A stretch of 33,416 nt of DNA from Xanthomarina sp035306605 (GCA_035306605.1 DATGNR010000030.1); one strand, 5' to 3'; shown: positions 16,654 through 25,887, counted from the first letter of the stretch. The notes: generated from the letters alone by a model not told the origin. Made by a program: numbers and translations.

Positions 16654-18654
16654 TTATTTCTTAAAATTAGATACACCTTCCTTTAACCAATTGTAATACT
16701 CGTTAACTTCTGGAGTATACCCTACTGGAGCACTTATATCTTTACCTTCCAAATTTTGGATTACATATAGAGGTTGCGCATTAGTGTTATATCTAGTCTG
16801 TTGAAATTCCAACCACTTCTGTCCATAGGTTTTTACTTTATTTCCGGTTAACTCAGAGTCGTATTGCTCCTCTTTTGGTAATTTGGTTCTATCGTCTACA
16901 TATAATGAAATAAGTACAATATCATTATCTAGTAAGCCATAAATTCTATCATCTATCCAGACTTGTTCTTCCATTTTACGACAGTTAACACAGGTTAAAC
17001 CAGTAAAATCCAACATAACTGGCTTATTTACTTTTTTAGCGTAAGCCATTCCTTTGTCGTAATCTCTAAAAGCAATTAAATCGTTAGGACCAAAATGAGC
17101 ATCTTCAGGCAATTCTTTAGAAACAAACTCCCCAGATGCACTAGTTTGTTTTTTCATATAACCAACTCCATAAGGCGATTCACTATGTGAACTCATTGGT
17201 GGTGGGAATCCGCTAATTAATTTTAAAGGAGCACCCCAAAGTCCTGGAATCATATAGAATGTAAATGCAAATACTAAAATAGCCATACTTAATCGCCCTA
17301 CAGAAAGGTGTTCTAACGGCGAATCAAGTGGTAATCTAATTTTTCCTAATAAGTACAGACCTAGAGTTCCAAAAATAGCAATCCAAATGGCTATAAAAAT
17401 TTCCCTTTCTAAGAAATGCCATTCTAGAACTAAATCTATCATTGACAGGAATTTGAAAGCGAATGCCAATTCTAAAAACCCTAAAACCACTTTTACTGTA
17501 TTTAACCAACCTCCAGATTTTGGTAAAGAATTTAACCAGCTTGGGAAAAAGGCAAACAACGCAAATGGTAAGGCTATAGCCGATGAAAAGCCAAGCATAC
17601 TTACTATTGGCGCAATTCCTCCCTTAGTAGCGGCGTCCAATAAAGCAGTTCCAGCAATTGGAAACGTACATGAAAACGATACAACTGCTAAAGCTAGAGC
17701 CATAAAAAAGATACCAACTACTCCTCCTCTATTAGCACCACTATCTACTTTATTAACCCAAGAGTTTGGCAACATTATTTCAAAGGCTCCCATGAAGGAA
17801 AAAGCAAACACCAATAAAGCAATAAACATTATGGCATTAAAGGTGACACCTGTTGAGAATTCGTACATCGCATTACTTCCAAAAATAGCCGAAATTGCTG
17901 TTCCTAAAAGTGTGTAAATTACTATAATAAAAAAGCCATATAATAAAGCATTTTTAATTCCTGCCGCACGTGTTTTACTTTGTTTAGTAAAGAAACTAAC
18001 CGTCATAGGAATCATTGGGAATACACAAGGTGTCAGTAACACTAAAAACCCTAAAAAGAAAGCTGTAAAGAAGATAGTTAACAAGCCTTTGTTATCTCTT
18101 TCTACTTGGACGGACTCTATTTTTTCTGCAACAACAGCTTCAGGTTCGTTCTGGGTTTCAATGTAGTTTAAAGCAGCTTCAGAAACCAATGTTGCGTTAG
18201 ATAAATCGAAATTTACTATTTTGTTTTGATAGATACAGCTTACATCATCACAAGCTTGAAATGATATTTCAACCTCAATGTTCTTTAATTCTGGATCTAT
18301 TAATTCTATTTTTTGAGTAAAGGTTGCTTTTTCATCAAAATAATTGAGATCCATCTCAAATACTTTGTCGTAGGCGGTAATATATTTACTTTCTAAGGTT
18401 TTCCCTACAAGCTTATATTTATTTATTCGTTTAACCGAATCGTATATAAATTCGGTAGGAAGTGCTCCTCCTTCCGGCATGTCTTGTGAATACAAATGCC
18501 AATTTTCATCAATATCTGCCTTAAAAACTAATTGATATTCTGTATCTGAAATCTTTTGGGTTTCGCCAGTCCAAGTTACTGGGTTTAAAACTTGAGCTTG
18601 TGCAGTTAAAATTGCAAAAAATAATGTAATAATGAGACCTAATTTATATTTCAT
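16654..18654 (-). CDS. dsbD: Thiol:disulfide interchange protein DsbD-like
   Basis: This 666-residue inner-membrane protein carries electrons from cytosolic thioredoxin to the periplasm. It has a signal peptide (about 1-20), then an N-terminal DsbD-alpha-like domain with C135 and C140 (A-C-D-D-V-S-C). The membrane domain of about eight helices (roughly 190-480) has the paired cysteines C210 (T-P-C-V-F-P) and C329 (S-C-T-F-P). The C-terminal thioredoxin-like domain has C555-V-N-C558. All three redox pairs of the DsbD relay are therefore intact. In Bacteroidota such proteins support cytochrome c maturation and periplasmic disulfide reduction. Its start overlaps the end of tilS by 11 bp, so they form a coupled pair. 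A strong terminator follows. Confidence 0.9.
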   Translation of the reverse strand: MKYKLGLIITLFFAILTAQAQVLNPVTWTGETQKISDTEYQLVFKADIDENWHLYSQDMPEGGALPTEFIYDSVKRINKYKLVGKTLESKYITAYDKVFEMDLNYFDEKATFTQKIELIDPELKNIEVEISFQACDDVSCIYQNKIVNFDLSNATLVSEAALNYIETQNEPEAVVAEKIESVQVERDNKGLLTIFFTAFFLGFLVLLTPCVFPMIPMTVSFFTKQSKTRAAGIKNALLYGFFIIVIYTLLGTAISAIFGSNAMYEFSTGVTFNAIMFIALLVFAFSFMGAFEIMLPNSWVNKVDSGANRGGVVGIFFMALALAVVSFSCTFPIAGTALLDAATKGGIAPIVSMLGFSSAIALPFALFAFFPSWLNSLPKSGGWLNTVKVVLGFLELAFAFKFLSMIDLVLEWHFLEREIFIAIWIAIFGTLGLYLLGKIRLPLDSPLEHLSVGRLSMAILVFAFTFYMIPGLWGAPLKLISGFPPPMSSHSESPYGVGYMKKQTSASGEFVSKELPEDAHFGPNDLIAFRDYDKGMAYAKKVNKPVMLDFTGLTCVNCRKMEEQVWIDDRIYGLLDNDIVLISLYVDDRTKLPKEEQYDSELTGNKVKTYGQKWLEFQQTRYNTNAQPLYVIQNLEGKDISAPVGYTPEVNEYYNWLKEGVSNFKK

Positions 18655-19966
18655 TGTGGAGTAATATTTTAAGAATATGACGCGTATTATTAGTTATTTT
18701 AAAACGGTTATCTGCTCGATGGTTCAAAATCCAAACAATTTCTTCATTGGAGCATAACAACCAAATATTTTCTTTATCTATCATAGAAAGCTTTTCATCT
18801 TTAAAAAACTTACTTAGTTTTTTTTTGCTTTCCATTCCAAAAGGGTAAAAATAGTCTCCTTTTTCCCATTTCCTTACGCTTAATGGGTATTTTAACAAAT
18901 CTTTATCAACAAAGATGGACGTTTTATCTGTCGGTACAATTTTATCTACTGTCTCAAAAGATAAATTTCCCAAGGCTGTTTTTACGCAATCAATTTCTTC
19001 TGAAATAGTTAGGTGTTCAGCAGGTTTTTCATGAAAAATTCTAGATAAAATTAGTTCATCCCTATTTTTCAATAATCGATGAGACTTAGAAAACACCTGT
19101 TTTCCTGTTTGTGCTTCTAACAAATCGGTAATATCCTGCCATTCTGTGAAATGATAAGCTTTTAAAATCTCAAATAAATAAGCTCTTGGATTAGATAAAC
19201 TCTTTAGTTTTTCTACACTAAAATGAATCTCATCTTCTGAAATTTTATCGACTACTTTCTTATGAATTTCATCCATACTATCGTTTAAAACAACTTTAGT
19301 ATCGTGTAAATGACTTAATGTTTTTTGAAAATTCTGAAGAAGTTTTGGGTTGATTTCTTTTAGAATAGGAATCACATCGTGACGCAGCTTATTTCTTAGG
19401 TATTTAGTAGATGCGTTACTCAAATCCTCACGCCAAGCCATGTTGTTTTTCAATGCATATACTTCAAGGTTTTCTCTTGAAAAACTCAACAAGGGTCTAA
19501 CAAGTTTACCATTGACTTCTGGAATTCCTAGTAACCCATCCAAACCCGTACCTCTGGTAAGGTTTATTAAAAAGGTTTCAAGATTATCATCAGCATGATG
19601 TGCAGTTAAAATATAATCAAATTGTAATTGCTCGGCTAAATCAGCAAACCAATTATATCGCAGATCTCGAGCGGCCATTTGGGTAGATAATTTATGATCT
19701 TTAGCAAATGCTTCCGTATCAAAACTTTCAATAAACACGTCCAACTCTAAATCTTCTGCTAATTCTATAACGAAATCTTCGTCCTTATCGCTTTCTTCTG
19801 CTCGTAAATTAAAATTACAATGCGCCAAACTAACTTTTAATCCTAATTGGTAACATAAATGTGTTAATACCACACTATCCACACCTCCAGAAATAGCTAT
19901 AAGAAGCTTACTATCCTTTATAAAACTAAGGTTATTATCAATATGTTTTTTAAACTGATTAAACAT
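18644..19966 (-). CDS. tilS: tRNA(Ile)-lysidine synthase
   Basis: This 440-residue cytoplasmic enzyme uses ATP and lysine to convert the wobble C34 of the CAU-anticodon isoleucine tRNA to lysidine, which sets AUA decoding. The N-terminal PP-loop motif S-G-G-V-D-S (26-31) is clear, followed by A-H-C-N-F-N-L-R and T-A-H-H-A-D-D-N-L-E-T-F. The TilS C-terminal domain is recognisable in R-K-W-E-K-G-D-Y-F-Y-P-F-G-M and K-K-L-S-K-F-F-K-D. Length is normal. It overlaps dsbD and lies 88 bp after pabB on the same strand. A -7 box in that gap suggests it has its own promoter as well. Confidence 0.96.
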   Translation of the reverse strand: MFNQFKKHIDNNLSFIKDSKLLIAISGGVDSVVLTHLCYQLGLKVSLAHCNFNLRAEESDKDEDFVIELAEDLELDVFIESFDTEAFAKDHKLSTQMAARDLRYNWFADLAEQLQFDYILTAHHADDNLETFLINLTRGTGLDGLLGIPEVNGKLVRPLLSFSRENLEVYALKNNMAWREDLSNASTKYLRNKLRHDVIPILKEINPKLLQNFQKTLSHLHDTKVVLNDSMDEIHKKVVDKISEDEIHFSVEKLKSLSNPRAYLFEILKAYHFTEWQDITDLLEAQTGKQVFSKSHRLLKNRDELILSRIFHEKPAEHLTISEEIDCVKTALGNLSFETVDKIVPTDKTSIFVDKDLLKYPLSVRKWEKGDYFYPFGMESKKKLSKFFKDEKLSMIDKENIWLLCSNEEIVWILNHRADNRFKITNNTRHILKILLHNEI

Positions 19967-19993
19967 GATGTTTGTTGGAATTCAAGAACACTT

Positions 19994-20001
19994 CAAATAT
20001 A
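19994..20001 (-). promoter_or_regulatory. -7 promoter box of tilS-dsbD
   Basis: The minus strand reads TATATTTG, an exact TAnnTTTG box 27 bp before the tilS ATG. It is flanked by an inverted repeat AAGAAC (19984-19989) / GTTCTT (20003-20008). No TTG at -33. Confidence 0.4.
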
Positions 20002-20054
20002 AGTTCTTTTATGAGTTATGTAGTAATTACCACATAGATTTTAATGTCCTGCAT

Positions 20055-21350
20055 TTACTGTTTTTCAAGAACTTGGCGCATAGCTTTAGCTTTAATCAAA
20101 CATTCTTCGTACTCCTTTATAGGTTCACTTTTTGCTGTAATGGCGCTACCAACGGAAAAAGATAAATATTTATTAGTTGAGTTATACAAAATACTTCTAA
20201 TAACCACATTGAAATCGAAATTGTTATCTGGCGTAAAATACCCAATAGCACCTGAATATACTCCACGTTTGGTTTCTTCTAAAGTTTCAATAATTTTCAT
20301 TGCTGAAATTTTTGGTGCACCTGTCATGCTTCCCATAGGATAAGTAGATTCAATAACATCTACAGGATGCGTTGAGTCTCCAATTTCTGAAGTTATCGTT
20401 GAAATCATTTGGTGTACTTGAGGAAACGAGTAAACTTGACACAATTCTTCTACTTGAACACTTCCCTTTGTAGCCGTTTTAGACAGGTCGTTTCTTACCA
20501 AATCTACTATCATTATATTTTCACTACGTTCTTTTTCATCAGCAACGAGCTGCTCTTTTAGCTTTTTATCTTCAGTTGCATCTTGAGATCGTTTAGCTGT
20601 GCCTTTAATAGGTTGTGAAATAATTTTATTTCCTGACTTTTTTAAATAACGTTCCGGTGATGCTGATAAAACATATTTATCACCAAGTTTAACATAGGTT
20701 GCAAATGGTGGTTTTGAAATTTTATTAAGCTCTAGGTAAGTATCTAATGGCTTAATGCTTGCAAGTTCTGCATAAAATTCCTGACAAAAATTGGCTTCAT
20801 AAATATCGCCTCGATGAATATGTTCGAGCATCGTATTTACCTTGTTTAAATAGGCTTCTTTGTGGATTCTCGGTTTTATTTCCAGGGTACTACTACTCTG
20901 TAGCTTACTTAATATGCTCTGATTTTCAATTTCCTTTAAATCATTTACAATTTCGTCAGAAACCATGTTTAAATATTGTAATTCAACAGTTTCACCTTTA
21001 ATTAAAAACAGCTTTTTAGGTTGAAAAAAATAAAGTTCTGGAAAATGTAGCTCATCTATGTTTTTAGATTTCAAATCTTCAACAGCATTCTTTAAATCGT
21101 AAGTAAGGTAACCAAATAACCAATCCTTTGTTATGGTTTGATATTCTTTTAGCTTCAAAAAAGCTTCATGATAATCTGTTTGAATAGAAGTCATAGCATC
21201 TATAGCCAAAACAGCATCAAAACTAGTATATGTTTGATGATACTTATTGGAATCCATCCAGATTACTTCATAAAATTGCTGACTCCAAGCAAGCAATTGC
21301 TTTTTAAAGGTGTCTATGGATAAAGGCTTATGTAAATATGTTGTTCTCAA
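20055..21350 (-). CDS. pabB: Aminodeoxychorismate synthase component I
   Basis: This 431-residue chorismate-utilising enzyme makes 4-amino-4-deoxychorismate for folate synthesis. The PabB-type lysine is present in P-I-K-G-T (K249), where anthranilate synthase TrpE has alanine. Other conserved blocks are D-I-Y-E-A-N-F-C-Q, A-S-P-E-R-Y-L, R-S-E-N-I-M-I-V-D-L-V-R-N-D-L and Y-P-M-G-S-M-T-G-A-P-K. The start is TTG at 21348-21350: an in-frame stop lies 12 bp upstream and the first ATG (residue 32) would remove conserved N-terminal sequence. The glutamine amidotransferase partner (PabA/TrpG) is not in the window. It heads a minus-strand group with tilS and dsbD, but the 88-bp gap and a -7 box make full co-transcription uncertain. 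Confidence 0.92.
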   Translation of the reverse strand: MRTTYLHKPLSIDTFKKQLLAWSQQFYEVIWMDSNKYHQTYTSFDAVLAIDAMTSIQTDYHEAFLKLKEYQTITKDWLFGYLTYDLKNAVEDLKSKNIDELHFPELYFFQPKKLFLIKGETVELQYLNMVSDEIVNDLKEIENQSILSKLQSSSTLEIKPRIHKEAYLNKVNTMLEHIHRGDIYEANFCQEFYAELASIKPLDTYLELNKISKPPFATYVKLGDKYVLSASPERYLKKSGNKIISQPIKGTAKRSQDATEDKKLKEQLVADEKERSENIMIVDLVRNDLSKTATKGSVQVEELCQVYSFPQVHQMISTITSEIGDSTHPVDVIESTYPMGSMTGAPKISAMKIIETLEETKRGVYSGAIGYFTPDNNFDFNVVIRSILYNSTNKYLSFSVGSAITAKSEPIKEYEECLIKAKAMRQVLEKQ

Positions 21351-21569
21351 TACTACAAATTACCGAAATTTAATATTGATGTGAAAGCTGAAATGTTTTT
21401 AGTTTTCTATTTTTTCAACCCGAATTAACGCACTTAAAACCCTTTCAAATTTAATTGTCTTAAATTTTATAAACATAGCTCCACTTTAAAATCACCGCTT
21501 AACATAGAAGAACATTCGTTTTTAAGTAAAAAACCTTTTGTATATTTCCAGCAAATGACTAATTCTAAG

Positions 21570-21589
21570 ATTCCTGCCGTCTCAGGAAT
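21570..21589 (+). repeat. Inverted repeat upstream of the RNA helicase gene
   Basis: Perfect 7-bp arms ATTCCTG / CAGGAAT enclose a 6-nt loop. A third copy of part of the right arm (GGAATCC, 21592-21598) could pair with the left arm instead. It lies 20 bp upstream of the -7 box, so it may be an operator, or a leader hairpin if transcription starts further upstream. Confidence 0.4.
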
Positions 21590-21609
21590 GTGGAATCCTT
21601 TTAAAAATC

Positions 21610-21617
21610 TATCTTTG
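21610..21617 (+). promoter_or_regulatory. -7 promoter box of the helicase gene
   Basis: TATCTTTG is an exact TAnnTTTG match 19 bp before the ATG at 21637. The -33 region is not recognisable as TTG. Confidence 0.45.
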
Positions 21618-21636
21618 CAGCATATTAAAAACACTC

Positions 21637-22992
21637 ATGAGTACATTTCAAGATTTAAATTTAAACACGCCATTATACAACGCCTTAGACGATTTAGGCT
21701 TTACCCAACCTACACCAATTCAAGAACAAGCCTTTAATGTGGTTGCTTCGGGAAAAGATGTTGTTGGAATTGCACAAACCGGAACAGGTAAAACCTTCGC
21801 TTATATGTTACCTATTTTAAGAAACTTAAAGTTTTCTAAACAGGAAAACCCAAGAGTTTTGGTATTGGTTCCTACACGTGAATTGGTTGTACAAGTGGTA
21901 GATGAAATAGAAAAACTTGCTAAATACATTAACATCCGTGTTTTGGGAGTTTATGGAGGTGTGAATATCAATACTCAAAAAGAAGCCGTTGCCCAAGGCT
22001 TAGATATTATTGTGGCAACTCCTGGACGTTTATACGATTTGGCCGTAAGTAGAGTCTTACAACTAAAATCTATTCAGAAAGTAGTTATTGATGAAGTGGA
22101 TGTTATGCTAGATTTAGGTTTTAGACATCAGCTATTAAACATTTTCGATATTCTTCCTGAACGTAGACAAAACATTATGTTTTCGGCCACAATGACGCAA
22201 GATGTGGACGATTTAATTTACGATTTCTTTATTGCTCCAGAACGCGTATCTATTGCTGTTTCAGGAACACCATTAGAAAATATTGCTCAAACAAAATACA
22301 GCGTCCCGAACTTTTATACCAAACTAAATCTATTAAAGCACTTATTAAAAGATTCGGATGAGTTTAACAAAGTGTTGATTTTTGTTGGAAATAAAAAAAT
22401 GGCGGATCGATTATTTGATGCATTAGATGGTACTTTTCATGACGAATTATGTGTCATTCACTCCAACAAAACACAAAATTATAGATTGCGAAGCATTGAA
22501 CAATTTAGAGAGGGTTTTAATAGAATTTTAGTTGCTACCGATGTTATGGCTCGCGGTTTAGATATTGATAACGTATCCCATGTTATTAACTTTGATACGC
22601 CTGACTTTCCAGAAAACTATATGCATAGAATTGGTAGGACTGGTCGTGCAGAGCGTGAAGGGAAAGCTTTAGTTTTTTCTACTGAAAAAGAACAAGAAGC
22701 TCTTAAAAACATTGAAAACCTAATGCAAATGGAAATTCCTTTACAAGAAATTCCTGAGGAGGTTGTTATTTCCACGGAATTAATTGAAGAAGAACGCGAG
22801 GTTGTGAAAGAAAGAAACAATCCTTTGCGACTTAGAAAAGGTGAAGAGGTAGGAAAGGCGTTCCATGAAAAATCGGAGAAAAACAAAAAAGAAAATCTAG
22901 GTGGTTCGTATAAATTTAAAATTGCTCAGAAATACAAGAAACCTAAGACTCGTGGTGACAAAAACTACAACAAACGAAATAAAAAGAAATAG
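21637..22992 (+). CDS. DEAD-box family ATP-dependent RNA helicase (motif II DEVD)
   Basis: This 451-residue RNA helicase has two RecA domains. Motifs in order are Q-motif P-T-P-I-Q-E-Q (25-31), Walker A A-Q-T-G-T-G-K-T (46-53), P-T-R-E-L, G-G, T-P-G-R, motif II D-E-V-D (152-155), S-A-T, R-G-L-D-I-D and H-R-I-G-R-T-G-R. Motif II has Val in place of the Ala of DEAD. The catalytic acids are kept, so it should be active. A basic C-terminal tail of about 60 residues, rich in Lys and ending R-N-K-K-K, probably binds RNA. Roles of this group include ribosome assembly and cold adaptation. A 60-codon plus-strand frame overlapping the start (21555-21737) looks like a shadow. A strong bidirectional terminator follows. 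Confidence 0.92.
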   Translation: MSTFQDLNLNTPLYNALDDLGFTQPTPIQEQAFNVVASGKDVVGIAQTGTGKTFAYMLPILRNLKFSKQENPRVLVLVPTRELVVQVVDEIEKLAKYINIRVLGVYGGVNINTQKEAVAQGLDIIVATPGRLYDLAVSRVLQLKSIQKVVIDEVDVMLDLGFRHQLLNIFDILPERRQNIMFSATMTQDVDDLIYDFFIAPERVSIAVSGTPLENIAQTKYSVPNFYTKLNLLKHLLKDSDEFNKVLIFVGNKKMADRLFDALDGTFHDELCVIHSNKTQNYRLRSIEQFREGFNRILVATDVMARGLDIDNVSHVINFDTPDFPENYMHRIGRTGRAEREGKALVFSTEKEQEALKNIENLMQMEIPLQEIPEEVVISTELIEEEREVVKERNNPLRLRKGEEVGKAFHEKSEKNKKENLGGSYKFKIAQKYKKPKTRGDKNYNKRNKKK

Positions 22993-23010
22993 TTAATATT
23001 ATATAAAACA

Positions 23011-23042
23011 AAAATCCCTTTTCGGCAATGAAAAGGGATTTT
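23011..23042. terminator. Bidirectional intrinsic terminator between helicase and arsM
   Basis: A perfect 13-bp stem (AAAATCCCTTTTC / GAAAAGGGATTTT) with a 6-nt loop has T-runs on both outgoing strands. It sits between two convergent genes and can serve both. Confidence 0.92.
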
Positions 23043-23082
23043 CTATATCGTTTAATTTCGTAATTATAGAGGTTTTGTTATT

Positions 23083-23970
23083 CTAGCAACAACCACTTTC
23101 TGGATTGCAAGAATTTGAAGTTCCAAGTTCTGAAAACTTAAGTTTAGGTTTCTCTTGTTTTGTTCCTTCCTTTTCTGCATAAACAGTTATACTATAAATA
23201 CCTGTTGCACCTTTATTGAAAGAATTTATTTCTTCCGATGAAAGATATTTGCTAAGGATATCATTTGGAATATTAATAGTTTTTTCCTTTTGGACTTGGA
23301 TGTTCTTAAAGTTTTTATCCTCTATTAGTTTTAAATAGGCATCTTTTTGAATAGCTCCTGCCACACAACCAGCATACATTTCAGCATCTTCCTTTAAAGC
23401 CATAGGTAACTCTCCAACCAAAACAATATCTGAAATGCTAAAATGTCCACCTGGTTTTAGTACACGATGGATTTCTGAAATAACTTTCTCTTTATTAGGT
23501 ACCAAATTTAACACACAGTTGCTTACAACTACATCTGCCACATCATTGCTTACTGGCATATTGTCAATATCACCTTCTCTAAATTCAACATTGTTGAAAC
23601 CTAGTTTTTCAGCATTCATACGTGCTTTTTGAATCATAATTGGAGTGAAATCTATTCCAATTACTTTGCCTTCGCTACCTGTTTCATGCCTTGCAACAAA
23701 ACAATCATTTCCTGCACCAGAGCCCAAATCGATAACCGTATCTCCCTTTTTTATTTGTGCAAACTGCGTTGGAAGTCCACAACCTAAGCCTAAGTCAGCC
23801 TCTGCTACATAGCCGGAAGTTTCTGAATAATCGTCCATCATTATATTATAGACTTTATTCGTTGGGGTTGTTGCTCCACAACAAGAAGCTGCATTTAATT
23901 CTTTTCCTTGTTCTGCTATTTTAGCGTAGCGTTCTTTTACAATATTTTTTAACTCTTGTTCCTTACTCAT
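23083..23970 (-). CDS. arsM: Arsenite S-adenosylmethionine methyltransferase
   Basis: This 295-residue SAM-dependent methyltransferase methylates trivalent arsenic to mono-, di- and trimethyl forms as detoxification. The SAM site is V-I-D-L-G-S-G-A-G-N-D (79-89). The three conserved arsenic-binding cysteines are C64 (G-L-G-C-G-L-P), C152 (S-N-C-V-L-N-L) and C202 (A-G-C-V-A-G-A). An extra N-terminal pair C30-C31 (S-C-C-G) and a cysteine-rich tail ending C-N-P-E-S-G-C-C may help capture As(III). No arsR, arsB, arsC or acr3 is nearby, so it is not part of a classical ars operon here. Upstream on its strand is a near-consensus TAATATTG inside an ATTGCAAT palindrome, a weak promoter or operator candidate. 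Confidence 0.92.
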   Translation of the reverse strand: MSKEQELKNIVKERYAKIAEQGKELNAASCCGATTPTNKVYNIMMDDYSETSGYVAEADLGLGCGLPTQFAQIKKGDTVIDLGSGAGNDCFVARHETGSEGKVIGIDFTPIMIQKARMNAEKLGFNNVEFREGDIDNMPVSNDVADVVVSNCVLNLVPNKEKVISEIHRVLKPGGHFSISDIVLVGELPMALKEDAEMYAGCVAGAIQKDAYLKLIEDKNFKNIQVQKEKTINIPNDILSKYLSSEEINSFNKGATGIYSITVYAEKEGTKQEKPKLKFSELGTSNSCNPESGCC

Positions 23971-24237
23971 TTTTTTTATTTGTAGTGATTAAAGTTTCTG
24001 TTTTTGAAGTTTGCCTGAAAGAAACTCAATTTCCTTCATTGCAATATTACGATTAATCAGGAAAACGGTAAAGATATTTTTGTAAAAATTAACATAGGTA
24101 ATGGATATGATGACTTAGATAATAAAAAGGTTTAAAAAGAATGCCGGAAAAATTAATATTAACTCTATAGAACGAAAAACCAAATTTATATAACTAAAAA
24201 CAGCCATCACAACTACTTTATCTCTAAATTTATAAGC

Positions 24238-25836
24238 TTAACTAGAAAAACTAATCTCACTAGGTTTAAAATGCACTTTAAAAACACTTTTAGCGTTGTT
24301 TGAATAACTCATCTCACCATTTAGCTGATCGGCTAAAATTAAAATAAGGTGTACTCCTAAAGATTTAGATTCCTCAAAATTATAATCTTCTGGAAAACCT
24401 AAACCACTATCAGAATACACTAAGGTGTAGTGATCATCTTCTTTTAAAATAGATAATTCTAGGGAGTTTTCTTTATCGTTTTTAAATGCGTGTTTATAAG
24501 AATTTGTGATTAATTCATTCATAATTAAACCTAGGTTTGATGTGGTATCAGCATCAAAAATTAAGTTCTCGTCTATGTTAATCCTCTTTTTTACTTTCAA
24601 ATTCTTTACACCTATAGTTTTTTCAACAAATTCTACGAGTTGCTCTGTATATTCTTTAGTTTTAATTTCTTTAAGTGAAGCACTATTATAAAGTTTTTCG
24701 TGCACTAAAGCCATTGAATGAATACGTGAAATACTCTCTTCCAAGGCTGAATGAACTTCCTCATTATCACTTTCATCTTGTTGTAATGTTAATACACCAG
24801 AAATCATTTGCATGTTATTTTTTATCCTGTGGTGTATTTCTTGTATCAGTGTTTCGATTTTAACCAAACTCTTTTTTAAATCATTGTTTTTAGATCTAAT
24901 TAAAGAATTTGCTCGCTTCAACCGTTTATTCAGAACAATATTATCCATAAACTGATAAAAGATAATTACTAAAGCTAACGAAATAAGAATATACCACAGA
25001 TACCCAAATAGCACTATGGTGTTTGAAGTTTTTGGTTTGACTTTATAAGCGCTTCCAACTTTAAGGTTTAACCCAAAAACATTAATATCAGAGTATATAA
25101 ATTCATCATTTGGTATATTAAAGTTTTTATAATATTCTGAATCCACATTTTTATTATAGCTTGGAGTGTCATTATAAACCACCTCCCGGGTTAAATCAAA
25201 AGAATCATTAACTATAAATTTATGTACAAACTCATTTTCAATATCTCCTTCATAAAAATAGTCTAATAAGTACTTTACATGAAGTATAGGTGTAATATAT
25301 CCTAAGATATTATTCTGATTATCCATAACTGAAAAACTAAAAGGAAAGCCAACCCATCCTTCCCTTACATTAATTGGATCTAATAAACGGATGGAATCCG
25401 TTTTCATTAACTCTTCAAACTTCCTTATTTTACTTTCATCCAATAACTCTTTTGCTGAAATCCCTTTTATTCCAGTTGGATCAATAGAATTTTGCGCAAT
25501 TACGTACTTAAAAACATGATTCTTATCACTATAACTAACAACAATGGAGTCCTTAAAACTAATCTCGTTTAAGATATCGTTTAAATAGGTTTGTAATTCC
25601 ACCTCTTCCGGAAATGAAGATGCGTTCTTAGTGTAACTTTTAAGTGATGCAACAATTGAAGCATAAACATCAATACCTGCCCGAGCTCTTATTATCGCGT
25701 CTGAATGTGTTTTATGTAATTTATCTTCAAATTTTTTTTGCTCTAATTCTTGGTAGGAGGAAATTAACTTCTGTAGGATTACTCCACCTATAATTAGAAT
25801 AACAATAATGAGTAATAGTCGTTTACTAATTTTCAT
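24238..25836 (-). CDS. Membrane sensor histidine kinase (HisKA_2 type), orphan
   Basis: This 532-residue sensor kinase has a first membrane helix at about 7-25 and a periplasmic sensor region (about 26-272) that looks CHASE-like (D-P-I-N-V-R-E-G-W-V-G-F-P-F-S-F-S, 153-169). The second membrane helix is at about 275-294. A short coiled coil follows (303-332), then the HisKA_2 dimerisation domain with E-I-H-H-R-I-K-N-N (phosphoacceptor probably H336). The HATPase domain has N-E-L-I-T-N-S-Y-K-H-A, D-S-G-L-G-F-P and a late G-V-H-L. HisKA_2 kinases usually pair with atypical response regulators. None is next to this gene, so its output is unknown. It stands alone between arsM and a transporter facing away. 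Confidence 0.88.
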   Translation of the reverse strand: MKISKRLLLIIVILIIGGVILQKLISSYQELEQKKFEDKLHKTHSDAIIRARAGIDVYASIVASLKSYTKNASSFPEEVELQTYLNDILNEISFKDSIVVSYSDKNHVFKYVIAQNSIDPTGIKGISAKELLDESKIRKFEELMKTDSIRLLDPINVREGWVGFPFSFSVMDNQNNILGYITPILHVKYLLDYFYEGDIENEFVHKFIVNDSFDLTREVVYNDTPSYNKNVDSEYYKNFNIPNDEFIYSDINVFGLNLKVGSAYKVKPKTSNTIVLFGYLWYILISLALVIIFYQFMDNIVLNKRLKRANSLIRSKNNDLKKSLVKIETLIQEIHHRIKNNMQMISGVLTLQQDESDNEEVHSALEESISRIHSMALVHEKLYNSASLKEIKTKEYTEQLVEFVEKTIGVKNLKVKKRINIDENLIFDADTTSNLGLIMNELITNSYKHAFKNDKENSLELSILKEDDHYTLVYSDSGLGFPEDYNFEESKSLGVHLILILADQLNGEMSYSNNAKSVFKVHFKPSEISFSS

Positions 25837-25879
25837 TAAATAAAAAAAGATATGTTGATTTGAGATTTTAATAGCCGAA

Positions 25880-25887
25880 CAAATATA
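25880..25887 (-). promoter_or_regulatory. -7 promoter box of the histidine kinase gene
   Basis: The minus strand reads TATATTTG, an exact TAnnTTTG, 43 bp before the ATG. No TTG occurs at the expected -33 position. Confidence 0.45.

Noticed and set aside
17387..17917. 176-codon plus-strand frame inside dsbD
   Set aside because: It is antisense to the conserved DsbD membrane domain, with a low-complexity composition mirroring hydrophobic codons on the other strand.
21555..21737. 60-codon plus-strand frame before and overlapping the helicase start
   Set aside because: It contains the inverted repeat and promoter box, overlaps the helicase in another frame, and its product has no domain-like pattern.
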